Part shown: positions 49,822 through 57,553 of the stretch, one piece after another
Numbering within the stretch: the stretch's first letter is position 1
Layout: each line of letters opens with the position of its first letter
From: Clostridiales bacterium
GTDB taxonomy: Bacteria; Bacillota; Clostridia; Christensenellales; Aristaeellaceae
Length of the DNA stretch: 64,000 nucleotides
Assembly (NCBI GenBank): GCA_015056055.1
Contig: SVHC01000011.1
Location: forward strand, 1-64,000
Direction of reading: 5' to 3'
Position numbers and translations under genes: made by a program
The notes under the pieces: generated by a model
Database searches by the model: none
The model's input: only the letters and a program-made list of their open reading frames with translations
Told to the model about the DNA's origin: nothing

Positions 49822-50172
49822 GAGATTTGAAACAACAATAATGCAGCTGGGCACAAAAATTTCGTGATGGTGAGCATAAGTTTTATGGTGATTGTTACGA
49901 TATAATAATGAAAAATATTGCAAAAATGGTTTGAGCAGCGGGTCGGAAATTTGAGATGATTTGCACAAAATGGCGCGAATTTGTATTTGGAATTAAAATT
50001 GTGACGCATATAATTTGTGTGAATGTGAAACCGTGAAGCACAAAATGATGTTTTTCTTTTTCAGCATAATTGTAATATTTATTTCATCTGATATTTCTTG
50101 AAACCGCAATGTTGGAAGGGTATTATATGAGAGAAACTGTATCCAATGTGTTCAGGAGGGTTTGACGGTAAT
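49822..50172. other. AT-rich intergenic region upstream of the MarR gene
   Basis: A 350-base stretch with no coding frame of note. It holds one TATAAT (49901-49906) without a good -35, several near-repeats of ATTTG/TTTGC, and the ribosome site CAGGAGGG at 50153-50160. It probably carries the regulator's promoter and operator, but I cannot point to a convincing palindrome. Confidence 0.5.
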
Positions 50173-50643
50173 ATGGATATTACAAACGAAAGGAATAATG
50201 CGATTGATGCCGAGGTTGTGGCAAGCATTTCCGATAAACTTTTTCAGGTAATGCCTCTTTTGCGCAAACGCATGCTCCGTGTAGACGGTGTGCAGTCAGA
50301 GTATGGAATTCCGTTTTCTCATGTGCAGGTACTCGCAATGCTGGAAAACTCGGGTTCTATGTCTGTATCTGAAATATCCCGACGATTTGGAATTGCAAAG
50401 CCCAATATTACACCCTTGGTGGATCGCCTGATCAGTGCCGGTTTTGTTGAGCGTGTGCGCAATAAGGCTGACCGTCGTGTGGTTGACGTATATATTCTGG
50501 ATTCCGGTCGTCAGAAGCTGAAAGAAATTCAGCAGGCACTGCATGAGCAGGTTATAAGTTGGTCAGACACAATTTCTTCCCAGGATTTCGTTGAGCTGTC
50601 TGATGCGCTTTCTACAATAATTCGGATTATGGGTGAAATATAA
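50173..50643 (+). CDS. MarR family transcriptional regulator
   Basis: The 156-residue protein has a winged helix with SVSEISRRFGIAKPNITPLVDRL and the wing VERVRNKADRRVVDVYI, typical of MarR. It would bind as a dimer, often to its own promoter. The start is the ATG 12 bases after CAGGAGGG; the ATG nine codons earlier has no ribosome site. A terminator follows, so its neighbour is not in the same transcript. Ligand and targets are unknown. Confidence 0.88.
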   Translation: MDITNERNNAIDAEVVASISDKLFQVMPLLRKRMLRVDGVQSEYGIPFSHVQVLAMLENSGSMSVSEISRRFGIAKPNITPLVDRLISAGFVERVRNKADRRVVDVYILDSGRQKLKEIQQALHEQVISWSDTISSQDFVELSDALSTIIRIMGEI

Positions 50644-50662
50644 AAATAAATGAAAAATTTGC

Positions 50663-50691
50663 CACGGGATGAACTTTCATCCCGTGTTTTT
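50663..50691 (+). terminator. Terminator after the MarR gene
   Basis: A perfect 10-base stem CACGGGATGA/TCATCCCGTG with a 4-base loop, followed by TTTTTC. Confidence 0.9.
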
Positions 50692-50742
50692 CGTCTGATA
50701 AATATAAAGAGTTTCTATGCTGAACCAATGGAGGGATGGTTG

Positions 50743-52908
50743 ATGAAAATAAGATGGACCTTAATTGCAGTTCTGCTTTTGATTGCGGTTGTGCTGAGCG
50801 GATGCACTGCTGCAGATGATGTAAATGATCCGCTGGCCAACTATGGCGTAGATGCAGTAGTTCCGTTTCCTACGAAAAAGCCCGGAAACAGTACCGCTAC
50901 GCCTGCGCCGTCTCCGAGTCCTGCACCGACGGATGTGGTAGTCAGTGTTACACAGGGCTGGCAGACGGAACTGCTGCCAACACCGTCGCAAGCAGCATCC
51001 GGCAGCGATTATAAGCAGTTGGCGCGTGGAAACAGTGGTGACGCTGTTCGCAAACTGCAGTCGCGACTCAAGGAGCTCGGTTATCTTACGGGTTCTGTAG
51101 ATGGTTCTTACGGATCTCAGACAGAAACTGCCGTAAAACGTTTCCAGAAGGCAATTGGCCTTACGCAGACTGGCGTTGCATCGACCTATCTGCAGGAACG
51201 CCTGTTTGCGTCCAATGCGCCTGCATATCAGGCAAGTGCGGTCAGCGCAACGGCTACGCCTCGTCCGACCAGTACGCCTTATGTAAGCAGTGCAACGGCA
51301 AATCCGTATCAGGAACTCAGCTATGGTTCCAGAGGAACCAACGTGCTGATGCTGCAGAATCGTCTGCGTGCACTCGGTTATTTGAATGGCTCGGCAGATG
51401 GCGTATTCGGCTCACAGACGCGTCAGGCGATTATGAAGTTTGAAGAGGCCTATGGAAAACCGCAAACCGGTATTGCTACCGAAGCACTTCTGAAAGTTCT
51501 TTATTCTGATAATGCCCGCACCTACAAGGAGGCGTTTGCTTCCGCTACACCTGCTCCTACGCCATATGTTTCCGGAAATGCAGGAAAATATACACTTTTG
51601 AGCTATGGCAGCAAGGGAGAGGATGTAAAACGACTGCAATCCCGCTTGGTGGAACTCGGATATCTTCAGAGCACTGTTACCGGAAATTACTATAACAAAA
51701 CCGTTGAAGCGGTCAGCAAGTTTCAGAAGGCTGTTGGTCTTAGCGAAACCGGTGTAGCTACGGCTGCCATGCAGGAGATTCTTTTCTCTGCGAATGCTCC
51801 CAGATACTCCGCTTCAGGTGCTGTGAAACCTAAGCCTACTGCGTCTGCTGGTTATACGCAGCTTAGCTATGGAAGTATCGGCCAGCCGGTGGCTGAAATG
51901 CAGGCGCGCTTGATTGAACTTGGATTCCTGTCCGGCAGTGCTGATGGATATTATTACGCACAGACTGTAGAGGCTGTAAAAGCCTTTCAGGCTGCGCTGG
52001 GATGGAGTCAGACAGGTGTAGCAACAAGCGATATGCTTGCGATTCTGTTCTCTTCTGCGGCTCCTGATAATGGCAACAATACATCTTCGCCATATAATGA
52101 GCTTACTGTGGGCTCAAGTGGCACAGCTGTTTATGCTTTGCAGGCGCGTCTGGTTGAACTCGGCTATGCCAGCGGTACGCCTTCTGGAAGCTTTGGCAAA
52201 GCTACTGCTGATGTTGTTAAGCGCTTTCAAGCTGCGCTTGGCTGGGAACAGACGGGTGTAGCAACCATTGCGCTTCAGGAACGCCTGTACGCTGCAAATG
52301 CACCGGCTTATTCGCAGCAACCTGCAACTCCTGTTCCGACCCAGAAGCCTGTTTCTACGCCCGTAGTGATGCCGGATGATACGGCACCGATGGCGGCTTA
52401 CAGAACGCTGCAGCCTGGCTACAGCGGAGCGGACGTAGCAGCGCTGCAGGCACGCTTGGTTGATTTGGGCTATGCTGGTGGTACTCCGAATGGTTCTTAC
52501 GGTGATGCTACCGCCGAAGCAGTTGTGCGATTCCAAATGTCTATTGGTCTGTATTTGCCGGAAAGTATGGGGATTGCCTCTGCAGCCCTTCAGGAGATTT
52601 TGTTCTCGCCGTATGCTCCGTTGTTCGTTGAGGGATTTACAGGGGAAATTGTGGCGGATACTTATGAAGCGCTTGAATATGGCACTTCCGGTGAGGCTGT
52701 GTACAAATTGAAGCTGCGTCTGGCAGAATTGGGATATCTGACGGAATTCCTGCCGGGATATGAAGATATTTTTGATGAGAGTACACTCTTTGCAATCACG
52801 AATATACAGTATGTAATGGGCGTAACCGAAACAGATGGTATAGCAACTCCTGAGCTTCAGGCGTTCCTGTATTCGGAATATGCAAATAGCCTTAAGATTT
52901 CATATTAG
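50743..52908 (+). CDS. Lipoprotein with seven peptidoglycan-binding (PG_binding_1) repeats
   Basis: The 721-residue lipoprotein has a lipobox LSGC (Cys21), a Pro/Thr/Ser-rich linker, and seven copies of a 65-75 residue PGBD repeat. Each carries G-x-x-G-x-x-V-x-x-L-Q-x-R-L-x-x-L-G-Y, then a Phe-Q core and an L-x-x-x-L-(Y/F)-S end. Pro/Ala/Thr-rich linkers separate several. No hydrolase or other catalytic domain is present, so it may be a wall-binding anchor or scaffold. The last repeat is the most divergent. GGAGGGA is 7 bases before the ATG. Confidence 0.92.
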   Translation: MKIRWTLIAVLLLIAVVLSGCTAADDVNDPLANYGVDAVVPFPTKKPGNSTATPAPSPSPAPTDVVVSVTQGWQTELLPTPSQAASGSDYKQLARGNSGDAVRKLQSRLKELGYLTGSVDGSYGSQTETAVKRFQKAIGLTQTGVASTYLQERLFASNAPAYQASAVSATATPRPTSTPYVSSATANPYQELSYGSRGTNVLMLQNRLRALGYLNGSADGVFGSQTRQAIMKFEEAYGKPQTGIATEALLKVLYSDNARTYKEAFASATPAPTPYVSGNAGKYTLLSYGSKGEDVKRLQSRLVELGYLQSTVTGNYYNKTVEAVSKFQKAVGLSETGVATAAMQEILFSANAPRYSASGAVKPKPTASAGYTQLSYGSIGQPVAEMQARLIELGFLSGSADGYYYAQTVEAVKAFQAALGWSQTGVATSDMLAILFSSAAPDNGNNTSSPYNELTVGSSGTAVYALQARLVELGYASGTPSGSFGKATADVVKRFQAALGWEQTGVATIALQERLYAANAPAYSQQPATPVPTQKPVSTPVVMPDDTAPMAAYRTLQPGYSGADVAALQARLVDLGYAGGTPNGSYGDATAEAVVRFQMSIGLYLPESMGIASAALQEILFSPYAPLFVEGFTGEIVADTYEALEYGTSGEAVYKLKLRLAELGYLTEFLPGYEDIFDESTLFAITNIQYVMGVTETDGIATPELQAFLYSEYANSLKISY

Positions 52909-52917
52909 TTCGTAGTG

Positions 52918-52948
52918 AAAATGCTCTGCCGCTTGGCAGAGCATTTTT
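52918..52948. terminator. Bidirectional terminator after the PGBD lipoprotein gene
   Basis: ATGCTCTGCC and GGCAGAGCAT (52921-52930, 52935-52944) form a perfect 10-base stem framed by AAA and TTTT, between two convergent genes. Confidence 0.88.
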
Positions 52949-52967
52949 GCGTGTATCATTATAAAAA

Positions 52968-53471
52968 TTATAATTCTGCTGTTCGGAAACGTTTTTCAAG
53001 AGCATACCACCGATTGAGGAATTCTTCCCCCTCGGAGGTGGCTGCAATGTGCGAAATTGCGTTGCGGACATTTTCTACAAAATCAGGAGAAAGCCCGTTT
53101 TTTCCTGATGGCATCAGTGGACACATGGCCCATGCGCGCCAATCCATTCGTACATCCCAGCGGCCATCTTTTCGGCGCATGGGAGTAAGGGGGAATATGC
53201 GGCATCCCAACGGACGATTGTTACGGTCGCAATGACCGTTGCAAGTAAACAAGTATGCCGGAGCTCCTTCAAGATCACAGGCTTCGACTTTTGCCCAGGG
53301 GATATCGGTATAGAACGATTCTTCTTCCGGAAACAGATATACGCCGCCTTGTCCGTCAGAATCGCTTGCACAGCATGAGGCTCCGCAGAGCTGTCCGCAA
53401 TCGGAGCAAAGGGGAGTACTGTTTTCAAGAATAGAACGGGCTGTTAAGAGAGCCTCTTTAATGGAATGCAT
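52968..53471 (-). CDS. Cys-rich (YkgJ-type) putative metal-chelating protein
   Basis: The 167-residue protein has CSDCGQLCGASCC near the N-terminus and then CNGHCDRNNRPLGCRIFPL, the Cys spacing of the YkgJ/CxxCxxCC family thought to hold zinc or iron-sulfur. There are no membrane segments. Its role is unknown. ACAGGAGG precedes the ATG. Confidence 0.78.
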   Translation of the reverse strand: MHSIKEALLTARSILENSTPLCSDCGQLCGASCCASDSDGQGGVYLFPEEESFYTDIPWAKVEACDLEGAPAYLFTCNGHCDRNNRPLGCRIFPLTPMRRKDGRWDVRMDWRAWAMCPLMPSGKNGLSPDFVENVRNAISHIAATSEGEEFLNRWYALEKRFRTAEL

Positions 53472-53501
53472 ATAGATTCCTCCTGTGGTAGTTCTTGATT
53501 C

Positions 53502-53531
53502 AGTATATCATATAATATAGCTGCATTACAA
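53502..53531 (-). promoter_or_regulatory. Possible promoter of the Cys-rich gene
   Basis: On the minus strand TTGTAA (53531-53526), an 18-base spacer and TATACT (53507-53502). It lies 30 bases before the ATG. Confidence 0.5.
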
Positions 53532-53611
53532 GAAGACAAAGGAGCATTTTGCGGATACAGAGGGGATAACAATGTGTGCGTTATATTGGATATTTTATGC
53601 CGGTCGCATAT

Positions 53612-53650
53612 AAAAAACAATCCACCAGTCGAAGTGATGGATTGTTTTTT
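53612..53650 (-). terminator. Terminator of the acidic membrane protein gene
   Basis: AAAAAACAATCCA (53612-53624) and TGGATTGTTTTTT (53638-53650) form a 13-base stem with built-in A and T runs. It starts 8 bases after the minus-strand stop codon and could also act on the plus strand. Confidence 0.85.
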
Positions 53651-53658
53651 GTAGAGAA

Positions 53659-55665
53659 TTACGGCAGAACGTTATTAATGTCGTTTGCATCAAGCTGCGA
53701 GTTATCAAAAGGCAGCGGAGTGGCAGTCGGAATCGGAGTGGGAGCCTGGGTAGGAGCAAGCGTGGGAATGGGAGTGGGCTGTTCTGTTGCCGAAGGAGCA
53801 AACAGATTGGGAGAATTATTGTCAGTAACCGGATTATTCGTCGCTACCGGGCCAAAGTTTGCATTGGCATCACTAAAATCATCATAGCCGTCATTATCAA
53901 GCTGGGGGAGATCGTTGACTATCGGTTGTTCTACGATGACGGGTTCAGGGAAAAGCCATTCAGCAGCTTCGTCGGAAATGCTGCCAATAACGCCGCGAAC
54001 ACCGGTCAGACGAACAATGCCCCTATTTTCCAGAATGCGCAATGCTACAACTGCTAATGCCAGAATAAGTACCAGAATCAGGATTCCTTTAACTACGGAA
54101 AGAATCTTTTTTCCGACACTGATCTCATCGTCGTCATCGTCGTCGTCATCGTACTCGTCGGCATACTCGTCGTCGTCGTACTCATCATCGAAGTCATCGT
54201 ATTCGTCACGCGGAGAAGGAGTCTGCTTCACGGCAGGCATAATCTTGGTTTCAGCTGTATCTTCATTACCAAAGTCATCAAAGTCAAAATCATCGAAATC
54301 TTCTTCAACGGCTTTGGCGGCTTTGCGCGCCTTTTTGTCCTTCTTGCTTTTGCGCGGAATGAGCTCTTCTTCTTCGAATCCGTCGTCATAGAAATCGTTG
54401 TCTTCATCGTTTGAATTGCTTTCATCATCGTTTACGACGGATGCAACTGCTGCCATGCCACGAATCGGCTTATAAACCTGGGTGGGCTGTTCTGCGACGG
54501 CTTCGCCGGATTCGAGCATACGACGCTCGCGGCGAGACAATGTTGTTTTTCCCTCTGCATCGTTATCGATGCTTTCTGCAAGAAGTGCAGTCAGCTCAGC
54601 AATGTTTTTTTCTTTTTGATCTGCCATTTTATATCCTCCCTCAGATACAACGGTAATATTTTCTTTGTGGATTTCGGATGTTGGGTTAGAAATTGGATGA
54701 GCAAAGACAATCGCTTCTTCCAAATCTTTTTGGAAAGAATCATTTACAGGGCGATTTTCACGAATGGGGAATTCGGTATCGTTGGTAATCGGCTCTGCAG
54801 ATTCGAATTCGGTATCGAAATTATCGGATTCTTCGAAATAATCCTTTTTTGGGGGACGTGCAAAGCGCTTTTTCAATGTGTCCTTCAGAGATCGTTTTAT
54901 CGTATTTTCCTCTTCCGACTCATCATCTTCGAAATCCTCATCGTCCCAATCGTCATCAAGATCCTCGTCCTCGGCAGAAGAATCTTTACGCTTAAAATTG
55001 AAAGCGGGCAATTTGAATCCTATTCTGGGTCTTTGGGGTTCAGGTTCGATGTCTTCGTCTTCTTCAAAAAGATCGTCTCCGTCATCCAACGCTTCGAAAG
55101 AACTATCTTCCGGCATGGAAAGGGCATCGGTTTTATCATCATCGAATGCGTCCGAATCGAAATCTTCGTCATCAGTTTCGGCTTCATCGGGAACGCGTCG
55201 CTTACGAATGATGATTCGATCTTTTACTTTTCCGACCAACTTGAGGAAGGGATCAAAAGGATTGGGTTCGCTTTCGTCGTCTTCCGTAAGAAACTCGTCC
55301 GTAGCCTTTTCAATCGGCATTGTATTGAAGCGCGACTTTTCTTCCGTAGTAAATATTTCCGGAATTTCGGGCGCAGAATCCACCGGAATACTCTTAGGGG
55401 ATGCAGTGTGCGTGGCATCTTCCGACGGTGAATTCACGGGGATATCATTTGTGTGGTGAGCGCGGGGAGCGGGTCTGACGGGCTGAACTGCTTCGCTGGG
55501 GGTGGATTGGGAATTCACCCCTGCTTTTTTCTTGGGAGAGGCAGCTACATTTGCCAATGCCTCTGCGCTGCGATGCTCAGGTTCAAATGATTTGAGCCAC
55601 TCCTCATGCTTACGCTTGAGCTCATAGTAGTCCATACGCGATTCATCGCGCTTATTGCTTGCCAT
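53659..55665 (-). CDS. Large acidic low-complexity membrane protein, function unknown
   Basis: The 668-residue protein is dominated by Asp/Glu-rich low complexity, including runs such as EYDDDDDDDDE near residue 567, with scattered basic patches. One membrane segment lies near residue 585 (GILILVLILALAVVALRIL). The C-terminus, probably outside the cell, is Pro/Thr-rich (PTPIPTLAPTQAPTPIP). No catalytic motif is visible. The start MASNKRDE has AAGGA upstream; a longer frame covers the promoter. A second, stronger ribosome site inside the gene at 54627 would give a 322-residue product with the same membrane segment. It may be two ancestral genes fused. Confidence 0.75.
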   Translation of the reverse strand: MASNKRDESRMDYYELKRKHEEWLKSFEPEHRSAEALANVAASPKKKAGVNSQSTPSEAVQPVRPAPRAHHTNDIPVNSPSEDATHTASPKSIPVDSAPEIPEIFTTEEKSRFNTMPIEKATDEFLTEDDESEPNPFDPFLKLVGKVKDRIIIRKRRVPDEAETDDEDFDSDAFDDDKTDALSMPEDSSFEALDDGDDLFEEDEDIEPEPQRPRIGFKLPAFNFKRKDSSAEDEDLDDDWDDEDFEDDESEEENTIKRSLKDTLKKRFARPPKKDYFEESDNFDTEFESAEPITNDTEFPIRENRPVNDSFQKDLEEAIVFAHPISNPTSEIHKENITVVSEGGYKMADQKEKNIAELTALLAESIDNDAEGKTTLSRRERRMLESGEAVAEQPTQVYKPIRGMAAVASVVNDDESNSNDEDNDFYDDGFEEEELIPRKSKKDKKARKAAKAVEEDFDDFDFDDFGNEDTAETKIMPAVKQTPSPRDEYDDFDDEYDDDEYADEYDDDDDDDDEISVGKKILSVVKGILILVLILALAVVALRILENRGIVRLTGVRGVIGSISDEAAEWLFPEPVIVEQPIVNDLPQLDNDGYDDFSDANANFGPVATNNPVTDNNSPNLFAPSATEQPTPIPTLAPTQAPTPIPTATPLPFDNSQLDANDINNVLP
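54121..54206. repeat. TCG/TCA trinucleotide-rich microsatellite
   Basis: Runs of TCG, TCA and TAC triplets (plus strand) encode the Asp/Glu/Tyr tract of the acidic protein. Such tracts are prone to slippage in steps of one codon. Confidence 0.75.
54625..54640 (-). promoter_or_regulatory. Internal ribosome site and in-frame start in the acidic protein gene
   Basis: On the minus strand GAGGGAGG ends 7 bases before an in-frame ATG (54627-54625) that begins MADQKEKNIAELTALL. This site is better than the one at the annotated start, so a shorter product of 322 residues is likely. Confidence 0.6.
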
Positions 55666-55705
55666 AGAAAACCGTCCTTCATAACAGCATATGAATATCA
55701 AATTT

Positions 55706-55733
55706 ATTATACCACATAAACGAAGAAATTCAA
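55706..55733 (-). promoter_or_regulatory. Sigma-A type promoter of the acidic protein gene
   Basis: On the minus strand TTGAAT (55733-55728), a 16-base spacer and TATAAT (55711-55706), 40 bases before the ATG. Confidence 0.65.
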
Positions 55734-55813
55734 GTCTTTTGTTATACAATCGCAAAACTTCACGTTGCTGCATATTGATGATGTGTCCCAGAATCGTAAA
55801 GGGGGAAGGAAAT

Positions 55814-56146
55814 ATGAATTCCATCCGAGGTATGCTGCAAATGGCCAATTCGCGAAAAAAATATCCGATCGGTGTAGGAAATTCTGCATATCCCACTGCC
55901 CAAGGCTCCAATGCTCAGATGGTAAAACCGCAGGTTCAGCAACGAACTTTTTTTAATTCAAACGTACCGCAGCAAAGCAATTCGTGCCATTACATAGTAC
56001 CGCAGACTGTGCAGCAGTCAGATTCAGCTACCATGCGCACTCCGCCTGAAATCCCTGCGCAGATTCCTGCTCCTGTCGTTAAAAGCGGTGCCATATATCG
56101 TGATCTTATGAAGCGGCACGATCGTTTTACGCAGCGTCATCTCTAA
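55814..56146 (+). CDS. Small Gln/Pro-rich protein, function unknown
   Basis: The 110-residue product has a basic N-terminus (MNSIRGMLQMANSRKK), a central Gln/Ser/Pro/Asn-rich region without clear folds, and a basic end (YRDLMKRHDRFTQRHL). It has no membrane segment or signal peptide. GAAGGAA precedes the ATG. It lies 36 bases upstream of the next unknown gene and in the same direction as the SipL-like gene, so a coat-related role is possible, but nothing in the sequence proves it. Confidence 0.6.
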   Translation: MNSIRGMLQMANSRKKYPIGVGNSAYPTAQGSNAQMVKPQVQQRTFFNSNVPQQSNSCHYIVPQTVQQSDSATMRTPPEIPAQIPAPVVKSGAIYRDLMKRHDRFTQRHL

Positions 56147-56182
56147 AGATCGTCTACATAAGATAAAGTAAGGGGGGATTCC

Positions 56183-57487
56183 ATGATTCGAAATGATTAT
56201 CGCCGCGCGCTTATCATGCTGCGAGGACTCGAAAAAGGGTATTCAGGACATGTGCGGCTGGAACGCCGAACGCTCCGCGGAATGCTGCAGTTTTCTGTTA
56301 CCACACCATCGCAGAATAGTGGGAATCTGCATGCTGCTGTTATTGGGCAGCGTGCAGGAAATTATATTGCACTGGATCTGGGCGAACTGGGACATGACGG
56401 ACGTGGGCAGGCTGGACTGAATGCTGCAATTGATCCGAGGAATGTTCTGGGGGCTGACTTGGATGAATGTCTGCTGCTGGTCGTTTCAGCGATTTCAGAA
56501 AACAGTGTGAATATCGTACTTATGGGCTATCTGAATGGCTCCTGCGAGATAAACTGGTCCGGATTGCGCGATACAATCACGGAACTTTATGGTGCGAACA
56601 AAAATTTGGCTGCAGAAAACGGAGTTGTTCTGCAGCCTGCCGAAGCAGATATTTATTCCGTAGAGGAAGATGTTCCTGAAGTGTTTACTCCATTGAAGGG
56701 AGAAAACAATGTTGCTGCCGAGCAGCTTGTTATATCTGCCGAGGAAATTTCTGTAAATCAGAGTATTGGCGAGGAACATGCTTTTTTGCCGGGAGCAGAT
56801 AATGTGGCAAGGGAACAGGAATATATCGACAATAATGCTATGGAAGAACAAATGGAAAATGCAACCTTTATACCGCAGGAGTTGATAGAGATGGAAGTGG
56901 CTAATGAAAAAAACTCACATGGTCAAGAGGATGAAACGGAGGTACTATTTTTCAGGGATGAATTTACAGAGGAAGAGATGATTGCGCAGAATCAGCCGGA
57001 GGCATTTGGTTCTTTCGAAGAACGCGATGCGAACGAAGCAGTAGAGCCGGAAAAAATACAGATGGACAATATGGTTGATGCGAATATAGCACAGGAGGAA
57101 ATGCTGTTTTTATCTGCGGAAAACAATGATACAGATTTGGAATGTGAAAGCAAAACAGCTGTTTTCATTGATTTTGACGCAGCGTGGCCGCCGATTGCAG
57201 TTGGCTTAAAGGAACTGTTTATGCAGAACAATCCTGTTGATACATTGAAAGAGGAAGGATATATTTTTGTTCGTGCGCCTATGTACAGTCAAACGGGCTA
57301 TGACCATTGCATTGCAGGTCTGCACGTGAAAAATGGGATTCCTGATGTTGTTTGCTATGCCATTCCGGGTGAATATGGCATGGAACCTCCGCCGGGGCTG
57401 GAAGGATATACGTGGCGTGCAGGTGAAAATGGCAGCGGATTTTGGGTAGTGTTTATTGATGCGGATAGTGGCGAACAGATGCTGTAA
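56183..57487 (+). CDS. Unknown protein with acidic linker, upstream of the SipL-like gene
   Basis: The 434-residue protein has three parts. Residues 1-125 form a beta-rich domain (RLERRTLRGMLQFSV, IALDLGELGHDGRG). Residues about 140-335 are Glu-rich and probably disordered. Residues about 340-434 form a second domain with WPPIAVGLKELF, an ICYAIPG-like VCYAIPGEYGMEPPPGLEG and GSGFWVVFIDADSGE. I do not recognise a named family. No signal peptide or membrane segment is seen. AGGGGGGA precedes the ATG, and the SipL-like gene starts 66 bases after its stop, so it may be a partner in spore coat assembly. Confidence 0.7.
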   Translation: MIRNDYRRALIMLRGLEKGYSGHVRLERRTLRGMLQFSVTTPSQNSGNLHAAVIGQRAGNYIALDLGELGHDGRGQAGLNAAIDPRNVLGADLDECLLLVVSAISENSVNIVLMGYLNGSCEINWSGLRDTITELYGANKNLAAENGVVLQPAEADIYSVEEDVPEVFTPLKGENNVAAEQLVISAEEISVNQSIGEEHAFLPGADNVAREQEYIDNNAMEEQMENATFIPQELIEMEVANEKNSHGQEDETEVLFFRDEFTEEEMIAQNQPEAFGSFEERDANEAVEPEKIQMDNMVDANIAQEEMLFLSAENNDTDLECESKTAVFIDFDAAWPPIAVGLKELFMQNNPVDTLKEEGYIFVRAPMYSQTGYDHCIAGLHVKNGIPDVVCYAIPGEYGMEPPPGLEGYTWRAGENGSGFWVVFIDADSGEQML

Positions 57488-57553
57488 AACCAGTCATAGC
57501 GTTGACAATTACTCTCATATCGTATATGGGACGAGAAGAGGGAGGGATGCGTT

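Noticed and set aside
53572-53613. 13-codon frame MCALYWIFYAGRI with GAGGGG upstream
   Set aside because: Very short, followed directly by the terminator of the convergent gene, and no function can be argued.
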